From Marinobacterium litorale DSM 23545 (lineage in GTDB: Bacteria; Pseudomonadota; Gammaproteobacteria; Pseudomonadales; Balneatricaceae), in contig NZ_AUAZ01000039.1 in NCBI RefSeq assembly GCF_000428985.1, positions 1-32,711 of the forward strand: a stretch of DNA of 32,711 nt, given 5' to 3'. Shown here one piece after another: positions 7,471 to 18,065 of the stretch. Made by a program: the position numbers and the translations under genes. The notes under the pieces were generated by a model. The model saw nothing but the letters and a program-made list of their open reading frames with translations. It was not told the origin of the DNA and did not search any database. Each line of letters opens with the position of its first letter. The stretch's first letter is position 1.

Positions 7471-8240
7471 GCGAACGCTTGCTGCGGCCTCTGATCATTG
7501 CCCTGGGGCTTACATTGCTTTGGCAATGTATCGTTTGGGTGACCGTTGCTCCGAAGTTTATCCTGCCGGGGCCGCTCCAGGTTCTGACAACCCTGATCGA
7601 TCAGCTACCGCTGCTGTTACGCCATGCCGGTGTCACACTGACCGAAATTCTGCTGGGCCTGCTCCTGGGCGTTTTCCTGGGCCTGGTCAGCGCCCTGTCC
7701 CTGATCACCTGGGGAGGGCTGCGTCGCTGGCTGATGCCGGTACTGGTGATCAGTCAGGCTATACCGGTATTTGCCCTGGCACCGGTGCTGATGCTCTGGC
7801 TGGGCTACGGCATGGCCTCAAAAGTGGCCATGGCAACACTGATTATCTATTTCCCGGTAACCGCCGCCTGCTTCGATGGCCTGCGCCAGACGCATACCGG
7901 TTATCTGAAGCTGGCCCGGACCCTGGGCGCCAGCCGCCGCGCCCTGCTCTTGCAGATCCGCCTGCCCGCCGCATTGCCGGCGTTTGGTTCCGGCCTGCGC
8001 GTAGCCGCATCAGTGGCACCCATTGGCGCCGTAGTCGGTGAATGGGTGGGCTCATCCACCGGCCTTGGCTACCTGATGCTGAACGCCAACGCCCGCATGC
8101 AGGTAGACCTGATGTTCGCCGCCTTGCTGGTTCTGGCATTAATCGCTGTCAGCCTCTATTTCCTGATCGACTTTCTCGCCCGCTGGCTCACGCCCTGGCA
8201 GGCAGACACGATGCACTCTCAAAACCGGCGCGACCGGTAA
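7467..8240 (+). CDS. thiX: ABC transporter permease, HMP/thiamin-precursor importer
   Basis: A 257-residue inner-membrane permease of the BPD_transp_1 (SsuC/TauC/ThiX) type with about six hydrophobic segments. The EAA-like coupling loop, LARTLGASRRALLLQIRLPAALPAFGSGL (here abbreviated to its ends), docks on the ATPase. The start ATG overlaps the thiZ stop as ATGA and has AGGAGAGG upstream. A conserved WVGSSTGLGYL segment follows the loop, as in the family. The specificity for formylaminopyrimidine or HMP-like compounds is inferred from the operon, not from the permease sequence itself. Confidence 0.88.
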   Translation: MSERLLRPLIIALGLTLLWQCIVWVTVAPKFILPGPLQVLTTLIDQLPLLLRHAGVTLTEILLGLLLGVFLGLVSALSLITWGGLRRWLMPVLVISQAIPVFALAPVLMLWLGYGMASKVAMATLIIYFPVTAACFDGLRQTHTGYLKLARTLGASRRALLLQIRLPAALPAFGSGLRVAASVAPIGAVVGEWVGSSTGLGYLMLNANARMQVDLMFAALLVLALIAVSLYFLIDFLARWLTPWQADTMHSQNRRDR

Positions 8241-8260
8241 GCAATAGAACGAGGATCACC

Positions 8261-9193
8261 ATGAAACGTTTGAGCACCCTGATAATCGCCAGCCTGTTTA
8301 CCGCCCAAAGCTTTGCCGCGGACAAGGTGGAGCTGCTGCTGGACTGGTTCATCAACCCGGATCACGGGTCACTGATTGTGGCTCAACAGGAGGGCTACTT
8401 CGCCGAGCAAAACCTTGACGTCTCGCTGGTCGAACCCTCCGACCCGTCCCTGCCGCCGAAACTGGTGGCGGCTGGCGAGGCGGATATGGCGATCAGCTAC
8501 CAGCCTCAGTTGCACCTGCAGATCGACCAGGGCCTGCCACTGATGCGTATCGGGACGCTGGTGGCGACGCCACTGAACTCACTGGTGGTGCTGAAGGATG
8601 GGCCGATCCAGTCGATCGCCGATCTCAAGGGCAAAAAGGTCGGTTTTTCCGTGAGCGGATTTGAGGATGCCCTGCTGCGCGCCATGCTCGGCCAGCATGA
8701 CCTGACGCTTGAGGATATCGAACTGATCAATGTGAACTGGTCACTCTCCCCATCACTGATTGCCGGCCAGGTAGATGCGGTTGTTGGTGCCTTCCGTAAT
8801 TTCGAGCTGAACCAGATGGATATTGAAGGCCATCCGGGCCGGGCATTCTATCCCGAAGAGCAGGGTGTACCGGCCTACGACGAGCTGATTCTGGTCGTAA
8901 ACAGCGCAGACAAGGGCGATGACCGTCACACCCGTTTCCTGAAAGCGATTGAAAAAGCCACCCAGTACATCGTCAACCACCCGGACAAGGCATGGCAGAG
9001 CTTTGTCAGCTATAAGCCGGACGAGCTGGATACCGAGCTTAACAAACGTGCCTGGGCTGACACCCTGACCCGTTTTGCCCTGCGCCCGGCAGCTCTGGAC
9101 GAGACCCGCTACCGGGAGTTTGGTGCCTTTATGGTTGAGCAGGGCCTGACCGAGTCCAATCCGTCCATCGATACCTACGCCACCGCACCCTGA
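8261..9193 (+). CDS. thiY: Periplasmic pyrimidine-precursor-binding protein (NMT1/ThiY-like)
   Basis: A 310-residue solute-binding protein with a Sec signal peptide (MKRLSTLIIASLFTAQSFAA, cleavage after about residue 20; no lipobox cysteine). The mature start DKVELLLDWFINPDHGSL is the classic ThiY/NMT1/THI5-like opening, which in characterised relatives forms part of the aminopyrimidine pocket. A longer frame starts at 8042 inside thiX, but ATG 8261 preceded by GAGGATCACC is right. It supplies ThiX/ThiZ; the immediate neighbour tenA suggests the cargo is an aminopyrimidine breakdown product of thiamin that TenA then converts to HMP. Confidence 0.9.
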   Translation: MKRLSTLIIASLFTAQSFAADKVELLLDWFINPDHGSLIVAQQEGYFAEQNLDVSLVEPSDPSLPPKLVAAGEADMAISYQPQLHLQIDQGLPLMRIGTLVATPLNSLVVLKDGPIQSIADLKGKKVGFSVSGFEDALLRAMLGQHDLTLEDIELINVNWSLSPSLIAGQVDAVVGAFRNFELNQMDIEGHPGRAFYPEEQGVPAYDELILVVNSADKGDDRHTRFLKAIEKATQYIVNHPDKAWQSFVSYKPDELDTELNKRAWADTLTRFALRPAALDETRYREFGAFMVEQGLTESNPSIDTYATAP

Positions 9194-9208
9194 ACCCAAG
9201 GAGGAGCC

Positions 9209-11783
<2,575 letters not shown>

Positions 11784-11804
11784 GTTATAACCGGCTCAAC
11801 GAAG

Positions 11805-11839
11805 AAGCCCCGGTGTGGTGAGTAACCATGCCGGGGCTT
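11805..11839 (+). terminator. Intrinsic terminator of the thi operon
   Basis: AAGCCCCGG (11805-11813) pairs with CCGGGGCTT (11831-11839). An inner TGGT/ACCA pairing extends the stem, and the tail is TTTCTGTTT. It lies 22 nt after the thiC stop. Confidence 0.85.
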
Positions 11840-11869
11840 TCTGTTTGCTACGCTAACACCTGCTGACTA

Positions 11870-12784
11870 TCAGCGACTCTTGTCCGCCAATAGCGTTGCA
11901 CTGCGCCCGGCACGATTCTTTTCCCGCTCGTAACGGGCCGCCGAGCGCGGCACCTCGCCTCCGACACCCGTCTCCAGCCAACGGCGGACACGACCGGCAT
12001 CGCCGATATGGGAGCGTTTGCCGAAGGAGTCGAGAAAGACCATTGCCACATCGCGGTTGCCGATCCGGCTCAACATCACCAGACAACGTCCGGCCTCATC
12101 GATATAACCGGTCTTGCTCAGCAGGATGTTCCAGTTATCCCGGTTTACCAGGCGATTGGTGTTATAGAACGCCAGGATGTATCGCGGCCGCTGGAAACGC
12201 GCATCCATCTTGGAGGAGGTGGTCATCTGGCGCACCGCCGGATACTCGCGGGCAGCCCGGATCAGGCGCACCAGATCCCGCGCCGTGGAAACATTGAAGT
12301 GCGACAGCCCGGTTGGCTCCACAAACCGCGTGCTGGTCATACCCAGCGCCTGCGCCTTTTCATTCATGGCCCGCACGAAGGCGAAATACCCGCCAGGGTA
12401 GGCATGCGCCAGTGCTGTCGCGGCACGGTTTTCCGAAGCCATCAGCGCCAGATGCAGCACATCCTCGCGGGGCAGTTCACTACCGATACGAATCCGGGAG
12501 ATCACATTTTGCATATGAACCGAATCCCGAACTTCGATCGGGATGCGCTCATTCATCGGCAAGTGCGCATCCAGCGTTACCAGTGCCGTCATCAGTTTGC
12601 TCACCGATGCGATCGGCACCACGGCATCCGGATTTTTCTGATAGAGCAACTCATCCGTTTTCAGATCGACAATCATCGCATTGACGGAAGCCAGCTGCAG
12701 GCGGGCAGGGTCAGGGCTGGCAAACAGGGAGCTTGAGAGCACCAGCATCAACAGGGTCAGTACCAGGCGACTTATATACTGCAT
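11870..12784 (-). CDS. pbpG: D-alanyl-D-alanine endopeptidase (PBP7 type)
   Basis: A periplasmic serine peptidase of the low-molecular-mass penicillin-binding protein class, cutting D-Ala-mDAP cross-links in peptidoglycan. It has 304 residues with a Sec signal (about 1-22, ending LFAS). All three active-site motifs are present: SVSK (S60-K63, in IASVSKLMTAL), SEN (117-119) and KTG (224-226, LLSKTGYIDEAG). The absence of the extra C-terminal membrane-attachment domain of PBP5/6 and the short length fit PbpG. It stands alone, convergent with the thi operon and divergent from the HexR-like gene. Confidence 0.93.
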   Translation of the reverse strand: MQYISRLVLTLLMLVLSSSLFASPDPARLQLASVNAMIVDLKTDELLYQKNPDAVVPIASVSKLMTALVTLDAHLPMNERIPIEVRDSVHMQNVISRIRIGSELPREDVLHLALMASENRAATALAHAYPGGYFAFVRAMNEKAQALGMTSTRFVEPTGLSHFNVSTARDLVRLIRAAREYPAVRQMTTSSKMDARFQRPRYILAFYNTNRLVNRDNWNILLSKTGYIDEAGRCLVMLSRIGNRDVAMVFLDSFGKRSHIGDAGRVRRWLETGVGGEVPRSAARYEREKNRAGRSATLLADKSR

Positions 12785-12910
12785 TTCTTCATATCGTCTA
12801 CTGAGTCATCGGATTCGAGGCTTCAACAAGCAGTATAATGCAAGGCCGGGCTATCCGACACACCTCCCCAATCCTTTCATTTCCCAGCCAGGTCAAACAC
12901 TTGGATATTT

Positions 12911-12958
12911 TTCGGGAAAGTTATGCCTGTTTGATCTGCCTTGATATACTTTTCCCGA
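12911..12958 (+). promoter_or_regulatory. hexR-like gene promoter framed by an inverted repeat
   Basis: A -10 hexamer TATACT (12945-12950) lies 39 nt before the TTG start. TTCGGGAAAGT (12911-12921) and ACTTTTCCCGA (12948-12958) form an inverted repeat with one extra T, enclosing the whole promoter core. The -35 (TATGCC, 12922-12927) is poor, which suits a regulated promoter. The dyad does not resemble the published HexR operator (TGTAAT/ATTACA type). Confidence 0.45.
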
Positions 12959-12988
12959 TGCCAACCATCGAGCCATCAGGAATTACCA

Positions 12989-13876
12989 TTGCACTCATTC
13001 AACCTGCTTAAGTCGATCGCGGACGCGCGTACCAAGCTCCGAAAATCAGAGCAGAAAGTCGCCGATTATGTTCTGGCCAATCCCAATGAAGTGATTCATA
13101 TGCGGATTGTCGACCTGGCCTCCGAGGCCAATGTCAGCGAACCGACCGTGGTCCGCTTCTGCCGTGCGTTGAATTATGATGGGTTTCAGGACTTCAAACT
13201 GACACTGGCACAGGGCCTTGCCAGCAACACCAGCTTTGAACAGTTTGCACTGAACTCCACCGATACCGTCATCGAATTCAAGCAGAAGATTTTTGACTCG
13301 ATGATCGGTAACCTGATCAACATCCGCGAGCAGCTCGACCCCACCACGCTGGAGGAAGCGATCGATGCCCTGGCCAAAGCCAAGCGCGTGGAGTTTTACG
13401 GTTTTGGTGCTTCCGCCCCGGTCTGTGCGGACGCCCAGCACAAGTTCTACCGCCTGATGGTTTCTGCCGCCGCATACTCGGACCCTCACATGCAGACGAT
13501 CTCGGCCGTCACGCTGGGCGAGGGCGATGTGGTTGTCGCCATATCACAAACCGGTCGCACCAAAGACCTTCTGCATACGGTAAAACTGGTTCGCGATACC
13601 AACGCCACGGTTATTGCCCTTTGCCCCGGTGGCACGCCGCTGGCTGAACTGGCGACCATTCCCATCCATATTGATGTGGAGGAGGACAAAGACCTCAGTA
13701 CGCTGATGTCCTCCCGTATCGTCCATCTGGTCGTAATCGATGTGCTGGCCGTGGGCGTCGCCATGAAACTGGGCCCGGGCTTGTTCGACCATCTGAAAAC
13801 GATCAAGCGCAGCCTGCGAAGTCTGCGCCAGAACGACAAGCGTCTGCCAACCCGCCGCCCCGACGATAACGACTGA
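12989..13876 (+). CDS. hexR: HexR-like transcriptional regulator (MurR/RpiR family)
   Basis: A 295-residue regulator: N-terminal HTH (about 15-75, with SEPTVVRFCRALNYDGFQDF as recognition region) and C-terminal SIS sugar-phosphate-binding domain (about 120-255, with FYGFGASAPVCADAQHKFYR and ISQTGRTKDLL). In Pseudomonas, HexR represses Entner-Doudoroff and related genes and is released by KDPG; the SIS wording here is closest to that subgroup, but no zwf/edd/eda genes are adjacent, so the target set is unproven. An open frame extends upstream to 12941, but no good start is there; the TTG at 12989 with CAGGAAT 6-7 nt upstream gives a family-typical N terminus (LHSFNLLKSI). No ATG competes. Confidence 0.85.
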   Translation: MHSFNLLKSIADARTKLRKSEQKVADYVLANPNEVIHMRIVDLASEANVSEPTVVRFCRALNYDGFQDFKLTLAQGLASNTSFEQFALNSTDTVIEFKQKIFDSMIGNLINIREQLDPTTLEEAIDALAKAKRVEFYGFGASAPVCADAQHKFYRLMVSAAAYSDPHMQTISAVTLGEGDVVVAISQTGRTKDLLHTVKLVRDTNATVIALCPGGTPLAELATIPIHIDVEEDKDLSTLMSSRIVHLVVIDVLAVGVAMKLGPGLFDHLKTIKRSLRSLRQNDKRLPTRRPDDND

Positions 13877-13904
13877 TCCTTTTCACACCCGCCTGTAATC
13901 ACCC

Positions 13905-13946
13905 ACCCGTCAGCCGCTAGCGAAGACTCGACAGCGCCTGACGGGT
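13905..13946. terminator. Long hairpin downstream of hexR
   Basis: ACCCGTCAG-C-CGCT (13905-13918) pairs with AGCG-C-CTGACGGGT (13931-13946), with one central C-C mismatch. It lies 29 nt after the hexR stop. There is no U-tract on either strand, so it is a structured 3' end or REP-like element rather than a clear intrinsic terminator. Confidence 0.4.
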
Positions 13947-14118
13947 TGTCACTTGCCTGCAATAACCAGCTTCTACCATCGACATTGCCTACAACAGCAC
14001 TGTTTGAATTTTGAGCGGCGTTGGGGTAAAAAAGAATTGACGTATGTCTTCGCGGTCACCAGCGGGACACTTGACGCCCTGTTGGTCGCCGCCGGATCGG
14101 TTGATCGGAGCAGGTATT

Positions 14119-14334
14119 ATGCTGGTACAGAAAGATCATGAACTGAGCGAAATTCAGACCGAAGTGTTCGACATCCTCGTCAGCTACGACGTGGAGGAGA
14201 AGAACCGTCGCAAGCAGCACGCATCCAAGCGTCTCCTCGAAGCTCGGCGCGCCATTGAGCGGCGTCGGGAGGAGAAAGAGCTCTCTCCCTATCTGGACCG
14301 TGAGTCCTGGTTCGATGACGACGAAGAAGAGTAG
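14119..14334 (+). CDS. Small highly charged protein, PA3496-like
   Basis: A 71-residue protein without hydrophobic stretches: a short N-terminal part (MLVQKDHELSEIQTEVFDIL), a basic arginine/lysine-rich helix (KNRRKQHASKRLLEARRAIE) and an acidic tail ending FDDDEEE. The basic RRALERRRE-like core followed by an acidic end recalls the short PA3496 family annotated in pseudomonads as putative envelope integrity proteins; this match is from memory of the pattern only. GGAG lies 8 nt before ATG 14119. A longer frame from 14044 has no ribosome-binding site. A bidirectional terminator follows directly. Confidence 0.6.
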   Translation: MLVQKDHELSEIQTEVFDILVSYDVEEKNRRKQHASKRLLEARRAIERRREEKELSPYLDRESWFDDDEEE

Positions 14335-14340
14335 AGATTA

Positions 14341-14370
14341 AAAAGGGCCAGCCATCACGTGCTGGCCCTT
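14341..14370. terminator. Bidirectional intrinsic terminator
   Basis: AAGGGCCAGC (14343-14352) and GCTGGCCCTT (14361-14370) form a perfect 10-bp stem with an 8-nt loop. On the minus strand it is followed by TTTTT, serving the glutamate-synthase-like gene; on the plus strand it is followed by CTCGTTT, serving the small charged-protein gene. Confidence 0.85.
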
Positions 14371-14394
14371 CTCGTTTACCGGGCCGACACCGGC

Positions 14395-15885
14395 TCAGTC
14401 ATCGGGATACAGAATGTTGAGCGGTACGGAGCTGCCGCCATCAACGACGATGGCCGCATGCTCCCGGGTCAGCTGGCGCGGTTCTGATACACCGCAGGCA
14501 TGTGCGATCATCTCCACCTCATGGACCAGATTGTGGTGGAAGTGAGCGACACGGTCGGCCTTTACCTCCGGTACCAACCCCTGCTGCAGGTGGGGGTCGT
14601 GCGTGGTTACACCGGTGGGACAGGTGTTCTTATTGCACTGCAACGCCTGGATGCAGCCCAGCGCGAACATGAACCCCCGCGCCGTCACCACAAAGTCCGC
14701 CCCCATACAGATGGCCGCCGCCACATCGGTGGGGTTGATCAGTTTGCCTGAGGCAATTACCCGCACACGGTTACGCAAGCCATGCTGGGTCAGCTTGTTA
14801 ACCAGAATCGGCAGGCTCTCCTTGAGCGGAAGACCCACGCTGTCGATCAGCGGCAAAGGCGCTGCACCTGTACCGCCGTCAGCACTGTCCAGCGTAATGA
14901 AATCCGGTGCCGATTCTGACCCCCGTTGATTGATCGCCTCGCAGAATCCATCAATCCAGCTGGTGGAGCCGAGCACCAGTTTGACGCCTACCGGCTTACC
15001 CGTAACCACCCGAACATGCTCGATAAAATCCAGCAGATCCGAGGTAGAGCCAATCTCCGGGTGGCGGTTCGGGCTGATCGACGCCTTGCCTTCGGGAATG
15101 CCGCGAATTTCAGCAATCTCCCGATTCACCTTGTCGCCCGGCAAGATACCGCCCTTGCCCGGCTTGGCGCCCTGACTGAGCTTAATCTCGAACATCTTTA
15201 CCTGGGGCAATGCAGACACCTGCACCAGTTTCTCATCGCTCAGCCGCCCATGCTCATCGCGGACTCCATACTTGGCGGTACCGATCTGAAATACGATGTC
15301 GCAGCCGCCTTCCAGGTGGTATGGCGACAAGCCACCCTCGCCCGTATTCATCCAGCAACCGGCCTTTTTCGCACCCTGAGACAGAGCACGGACCGCAGGG
15401 CGCGACAGCGCCCCGAAACTCATCCCGGAAATATTAAGAAGTGAGGGCGCATCGTAGGGCTCACGGCAGTAGGGTCCAATCCGCATAGTCTGGGTCTGGG
15501 CCGCATCTTCACTGAGGGTTGGGAACGGACAGTTAAGAAAGTAATAGGTACCCGGCCGGCGCAGATCACGGGTGGAGCCAAAAGCCACGGTGTTATCAAT
15601 ATTCTTGGCCGCGCGATACACCCAGGATCGTTGGGCGCGGTTAAACGGCATCTCTTCCCGGTCCATGGCAAAGAAATACTGACGAAAAAACTCACCCAGG
15701 CTCTCAAAGATATAGCGAAACCGCCCCAGCAGCGGATAGTTACGCCGGATGGTATGAGCGGTCTGACGCTTGTCCACCTGGTACATGACAAAGGCGGTAA
15801 TCAACCCACCCAAGATCAGCAACAGCAATAGAAGGCCGATGATGGCGATAAAGTCGATCGCCAGCATGAAGATCGTTTCATTCAT
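14395..15885 (-). CDS. Membrane-anchored FMN-binding glutamate synthase-like protein
   Basis: A 496-residue protein. The N terminus has one strong hydrophobic segment (about 8-36, IDFIAIIGLLLLLLILGGLI) that should anchor it in the inner membrane. The rest is the FMN/GltS central-domain barrel with GMSFGALSRPAVRALSQGAK, TGEGGLSPYH, KPGKGGILPG, DSADGGTGAAPLPLIDSVGLP and the iron-sulfur cysteines of CIQALQCNKNTCPTG (CX5CX4C, [3Fe-4S] type). It lacks the glutaminase and C-terminal domains of GltB, so it is not a full glutamate synthase; the true reaction of this widespread family is unclear. GGGAGCT precedes the ATG. It lies just downstream of the nrt operon on the same strand, but probably with its own promoter. 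Confidence 0.9.
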   Translation of the reverse strand: MNETIFMLAIDFIAIIGLLLLLLILGGLITAFVMYQVDKRQTAHTIRRNYPLLGRFRYIFESLGEFFRQYFFAMDREEMPFNRAQRSWVYRAAKNIDNTVAFGSTRDLRRPGTYYFLNCPFPTLSEDAAQTQTMRIGPYCREPYDAPSLLNISGMSFGALSRPAVRALSQGAKKAGCWMNTGEGGLSPYHLEGGCDIVFQIGTAKYGVRDEHGRLSDEKLVQVSALPQVKMFEIKLSQGAKPGKGGILPGDKVNREIAEIRGIPEGKASISPNRHPEIGSTSDLLDFIEHVRVVTGKPVGVKLVLGSTSWIDGFCEAINQRGSESAPDFITLDSADGGTGAAPLPLIDSVGLPLKESLPILVNKLTQHGLRNRVRVIASGKLINPTDVAAAICMGADFVVTARGFMFALGCIQALQCNKNTCPTGVTTHDPHLQQGLVPEVKADRVAHFHHNLVHEVEMIAHACGVSEPRQLTREHAAIVVDGGSSVPLNILYPDD

Positions 15886-15985
15886 AGTAGAGCTCCCTGC
15901 ACCCGAATCGGCCTCTATCCTAACCGATTGGCAGAGTCAGGGGCAGGGGACGCTCTTAAACAAAAGCCCCGTCAGAGAGGCCGTT

Positions 15986-17185
15986 TCAGGCATTGAACAG
16001 CAACTCATCGCGCAGGCTATCGGTGATCACCGTCTGCTCGCAAAGATGTTTGAAATAGTCCTGTCCAAGGCGAACATCACCATATAAAACCGCTCCGGCA
16101 ACCCGCCCATTACGCAGCCAAATCTTGCGATAATCGCCCTGCCCGGGATCATGATAGGCGATGGCATCAGCCGACTCCGGATCGATCTCGCCGCAGGAAA
16201 ACAGTTCGATACCACTCACCTTTAACTGAGTCGCAACGGGCTGCTCCGAATAGTGCGCCGAAGTGCCGGTCAGTTGCTGCGCCAGCACCCTCGCCTGATG
16301 CCAGATCGGTGCAACGAGACCATAGGTGGAACCTTCGAACTGACAGCATTCACCCAGTGCATAAACGTCCTCTTCACCGGTCCGCATCTCACTGTTCACC
16401 TCTATGGCACGATCACAGGCAAGCCCCGCCCGGCGAGCCAGCTCCACCTCCGGTGTCACACCCGCCGCAATGACCAGCAGCCTGGCCGAAAGATATCGGC
16501 CATCCTGCAACCTGACTCCGGTCACATGACCCTGTGCACCCTCGATGGCTTCCAGGCGGGAGTCGGTCATTACCTCCAGGCCACGCGCCTCCAGCGTCTC
16601 TCTCAACAGCGCGGAGGCGGTAACATCCAATTGCCGATTGAGTAAATAGCGGCTGCGCTGAAGAACCTTGACGTTCATTCCTCGCTTGCGGAGCCCTTCA
16701 GCGGCTTCCAGTCCAAGCAGGCCACCGCCGATCACCACCGCATTCCCGCCCTGCTCCGCCACCTCGGTCATTCGTTCCACATCCGCCCAGGTACGAAAAC
16801 CCATCACACCCTGCAGGTCGATACCCGGGAGATCAGGCATGGTCGAGCGAGATCCGGTGGCGAACACCAGCTTGTGATAACCCAGCTCGCGACCGCTATC
16901 TGTCTTGATCCGATGCCGGTCTGTATCCACGCTGACAACGGGGTCTGCGCAGATCAGATCGATCCCGTGCTCGCTGTACCACTCCCTGCCCTGCAGCTCC
17001 ACCTGCTGCGGTGTCATCTCCCCCGCCAATAGCGGTGACAGAAGCACCCGGTTGTAGGCCACCCGCGGCTCTTCGCCGATCACCAGTATCGATTCCGGCC
17101 TCGGCGAAGCCTTCACCAACTCCTGCAACAGCCGGTTGCCCGCCATCCCGTTGCCGATGATGACAAGATCGTAAGTCGTACTCAT
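15986..17185 (-). CDS. FAD/NAD(P)H oxidoreductase of nitrate assimilation (NasC/NirB N-terminal-like)
   Basis: A 399-residue flavoprotein reductase: FAD-binding GNGMAGNRLLQEL (10-22), central NAD(P)H-binding GGGLLGLEAAEGL, and VYALGECCQFEGSTYGLVAPIW as the second FAD motif, worded like the N-terminal half of NirB. The immediate context (last gene of the nrtABD operon, near nasA) suggests it passes NAD(P)H electrons to nitrate reductase NasA, as Klebsiella NasC does. It lacks the C-terminal [2Fe-2S] BFD-type domain that completes NasC-like proteins; NasA carries such a domain instead. An upstream in-frame extension to 17290 overlaps nrtD and is rejected; ATG 17185 starts 5 nt after the nrtD stop. 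Confidence 0.85.
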   Translation of the reverse strand: MSTTYDLVIIGNGMAGNRLLQELVKASPRPESILVIGEEPRVAYNRVLLSPLLAGEMTPQQVELQGREWYSEHGIDLICADPVVSVDTDRHRIKTDSGRELGYHKLVFATGSRSTMPDLPGIDLQGVMGFRTWADVERMTEVAEQGGNAVVIGGGLLGLEAAEGLRKRGMNVKVLQRSRYLLNRQLDVTASALLRETLEARGLEVMTDSRLEAIEGAQGHVTGVRLQDGRYLSARLLVIAAGVTPEVELARRAGLACDRAIEVNSEMRTGEEDVYALGECCQFEGSTYGLVAPIWHQARVLAQQLTGTSAHYSEQPVATQLKVSGIELFSCGEIDPESADAIAYHDPGQGDYRKIWLRNGRVAGAVLYGDVRLGQDYFKHLCEQTVITDSLRDELLFNA

Positions 17186-17189
17186 CGGT

Positions 17190-18053
17190 TTACCCGATGG
17201 CCCGCTGCTTTTTTTCGCTGCTCTCGCCAGCCTCCGAGCGTCGGATACTGCGTCGCTGCTCCATATCTTCCACCTTGCGCTGCTTCTCATAGAGGAAGCT
17301 CAATACCTGATGCCGGTAGTGGTTGTACTGAGAATCATCAGCCAGGGCGATACGATCGCGCGGGCGCGCCAGCTCCACGTTCAACACCTCGCCGACAGTA
17401 GCGGCGGGCCCATTGGTCATCATGACGATACGATCCGACAGCAGAACCGCTTCATCCACATCGTGGGTGATCATGATCACGGTATTGTTCAGGTCTTTCT
17501 GAATCTCCATCAGTGAGTCCTGGAGGTGGGCTCGGGTCAGCGCGTCGAGTGCCCCGAACGGCTCGTCCATCAACAGGACCTTGGGTTCCATTGCCAGCGC
17601 ACGGGCAATACCAACCCGCTGTTTCATGCCGCCGGAAATCTCGTCCGGGCGCTTATGCATGGCATGGGTCATGTGAACAAGCTCCAGATTGTGCTCAATC
17701 CAGGCTTTCATCTCCGCCTTGCTCTTCGTGCCCTTGAACACTTGCTTTACCGCCAGCTCCACATTCTCGTAGGCCGTCAGCCAGGGCAGCAACGAATGGT
17801 TCTGGAACACAACGGCACGCTCCGGACCCGGCTCGTTGACTTCACGTCCATCCAGTACGACGCCGCCGGTCGTGGCCTGATGAAGGCCTGCAACGATGTT
17901 CAGCACCGTGGACTTACCACAACCGGAGTGACCGATCAGGGAGACAAACTCACCCTTTTCGATCTTCAGGTTAACGCCATCCAGCGCCTTGAACGGACCC
18001 TTGGGCGTCGGAAATTCGATGGATACATCACTGATGTCTAGATGCTTGGCCAT
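17190..18053 (-). CDS. nrtD: Nitrate ABC transporter ATP-binding protein
   Basis: A 287-residue ABC ATPase with Walker A GHSGCGKST, signature ISGGMKQRVGIARAL, Walker B VLLMDEPFGALDAL and switch MITHDVDEA. The GHSGCGKSTVLNIVAGL wording and MTNGPAATVGEVL are characteristic of NrtD/NasD/TauB-type nitrate and related importers. A charged C-terminal tail (about 250-287, RKVEDMEQRRSIRRSE) is unlike a solute-binding NrtC domain, so this is the short NrtD form. Start ATG 18053 lies 12 nt after nrtB; TTAAGGAGGGCT provides the ribosome-binding site. Confidence 0.93.
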   Translation of the reverse strand: MAKHLDISDVSIEFPTPKGPFKALDGVNLKIEKGEFVSLIGHSGCGKSTVLNIVAGLHQATTGGVVLDGREVNEPGPERAVVFQNHSLLPWLTAYENVELAVKQVFKGTKSKAEMKAWIEHNLELVHMTHAMHKRPDEISGGMKQRVGIARALAMEPKVLLMDEPFGALDALTRAHLQDSLMEIQKDLNNTVIMITHDVDEAVLLSDRIVMMTNGPAATVGEVLNVELARPRDRIALADDSQYNHYRHQVLSFLYEKQRKVEDMEQRRSIRRSEAGESSEKKQRAIG

Positions 18054-18065
18054 GATAAGCCCTCC

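Noticed and set aside
12008-12736. 242-residue open frame antisense to pbpG
   Set aside because: pbpG has all three active-site motifs on the other strand; the antisense frame shows no family features.
15900-15985. Terminator between the FAD oxidoreductase and the glutamate-synthase-like gene
   Set aside because: Only a 3-bp GCC/GGC stem with a weak T-rich tail could be drawn; not strong enough to list.
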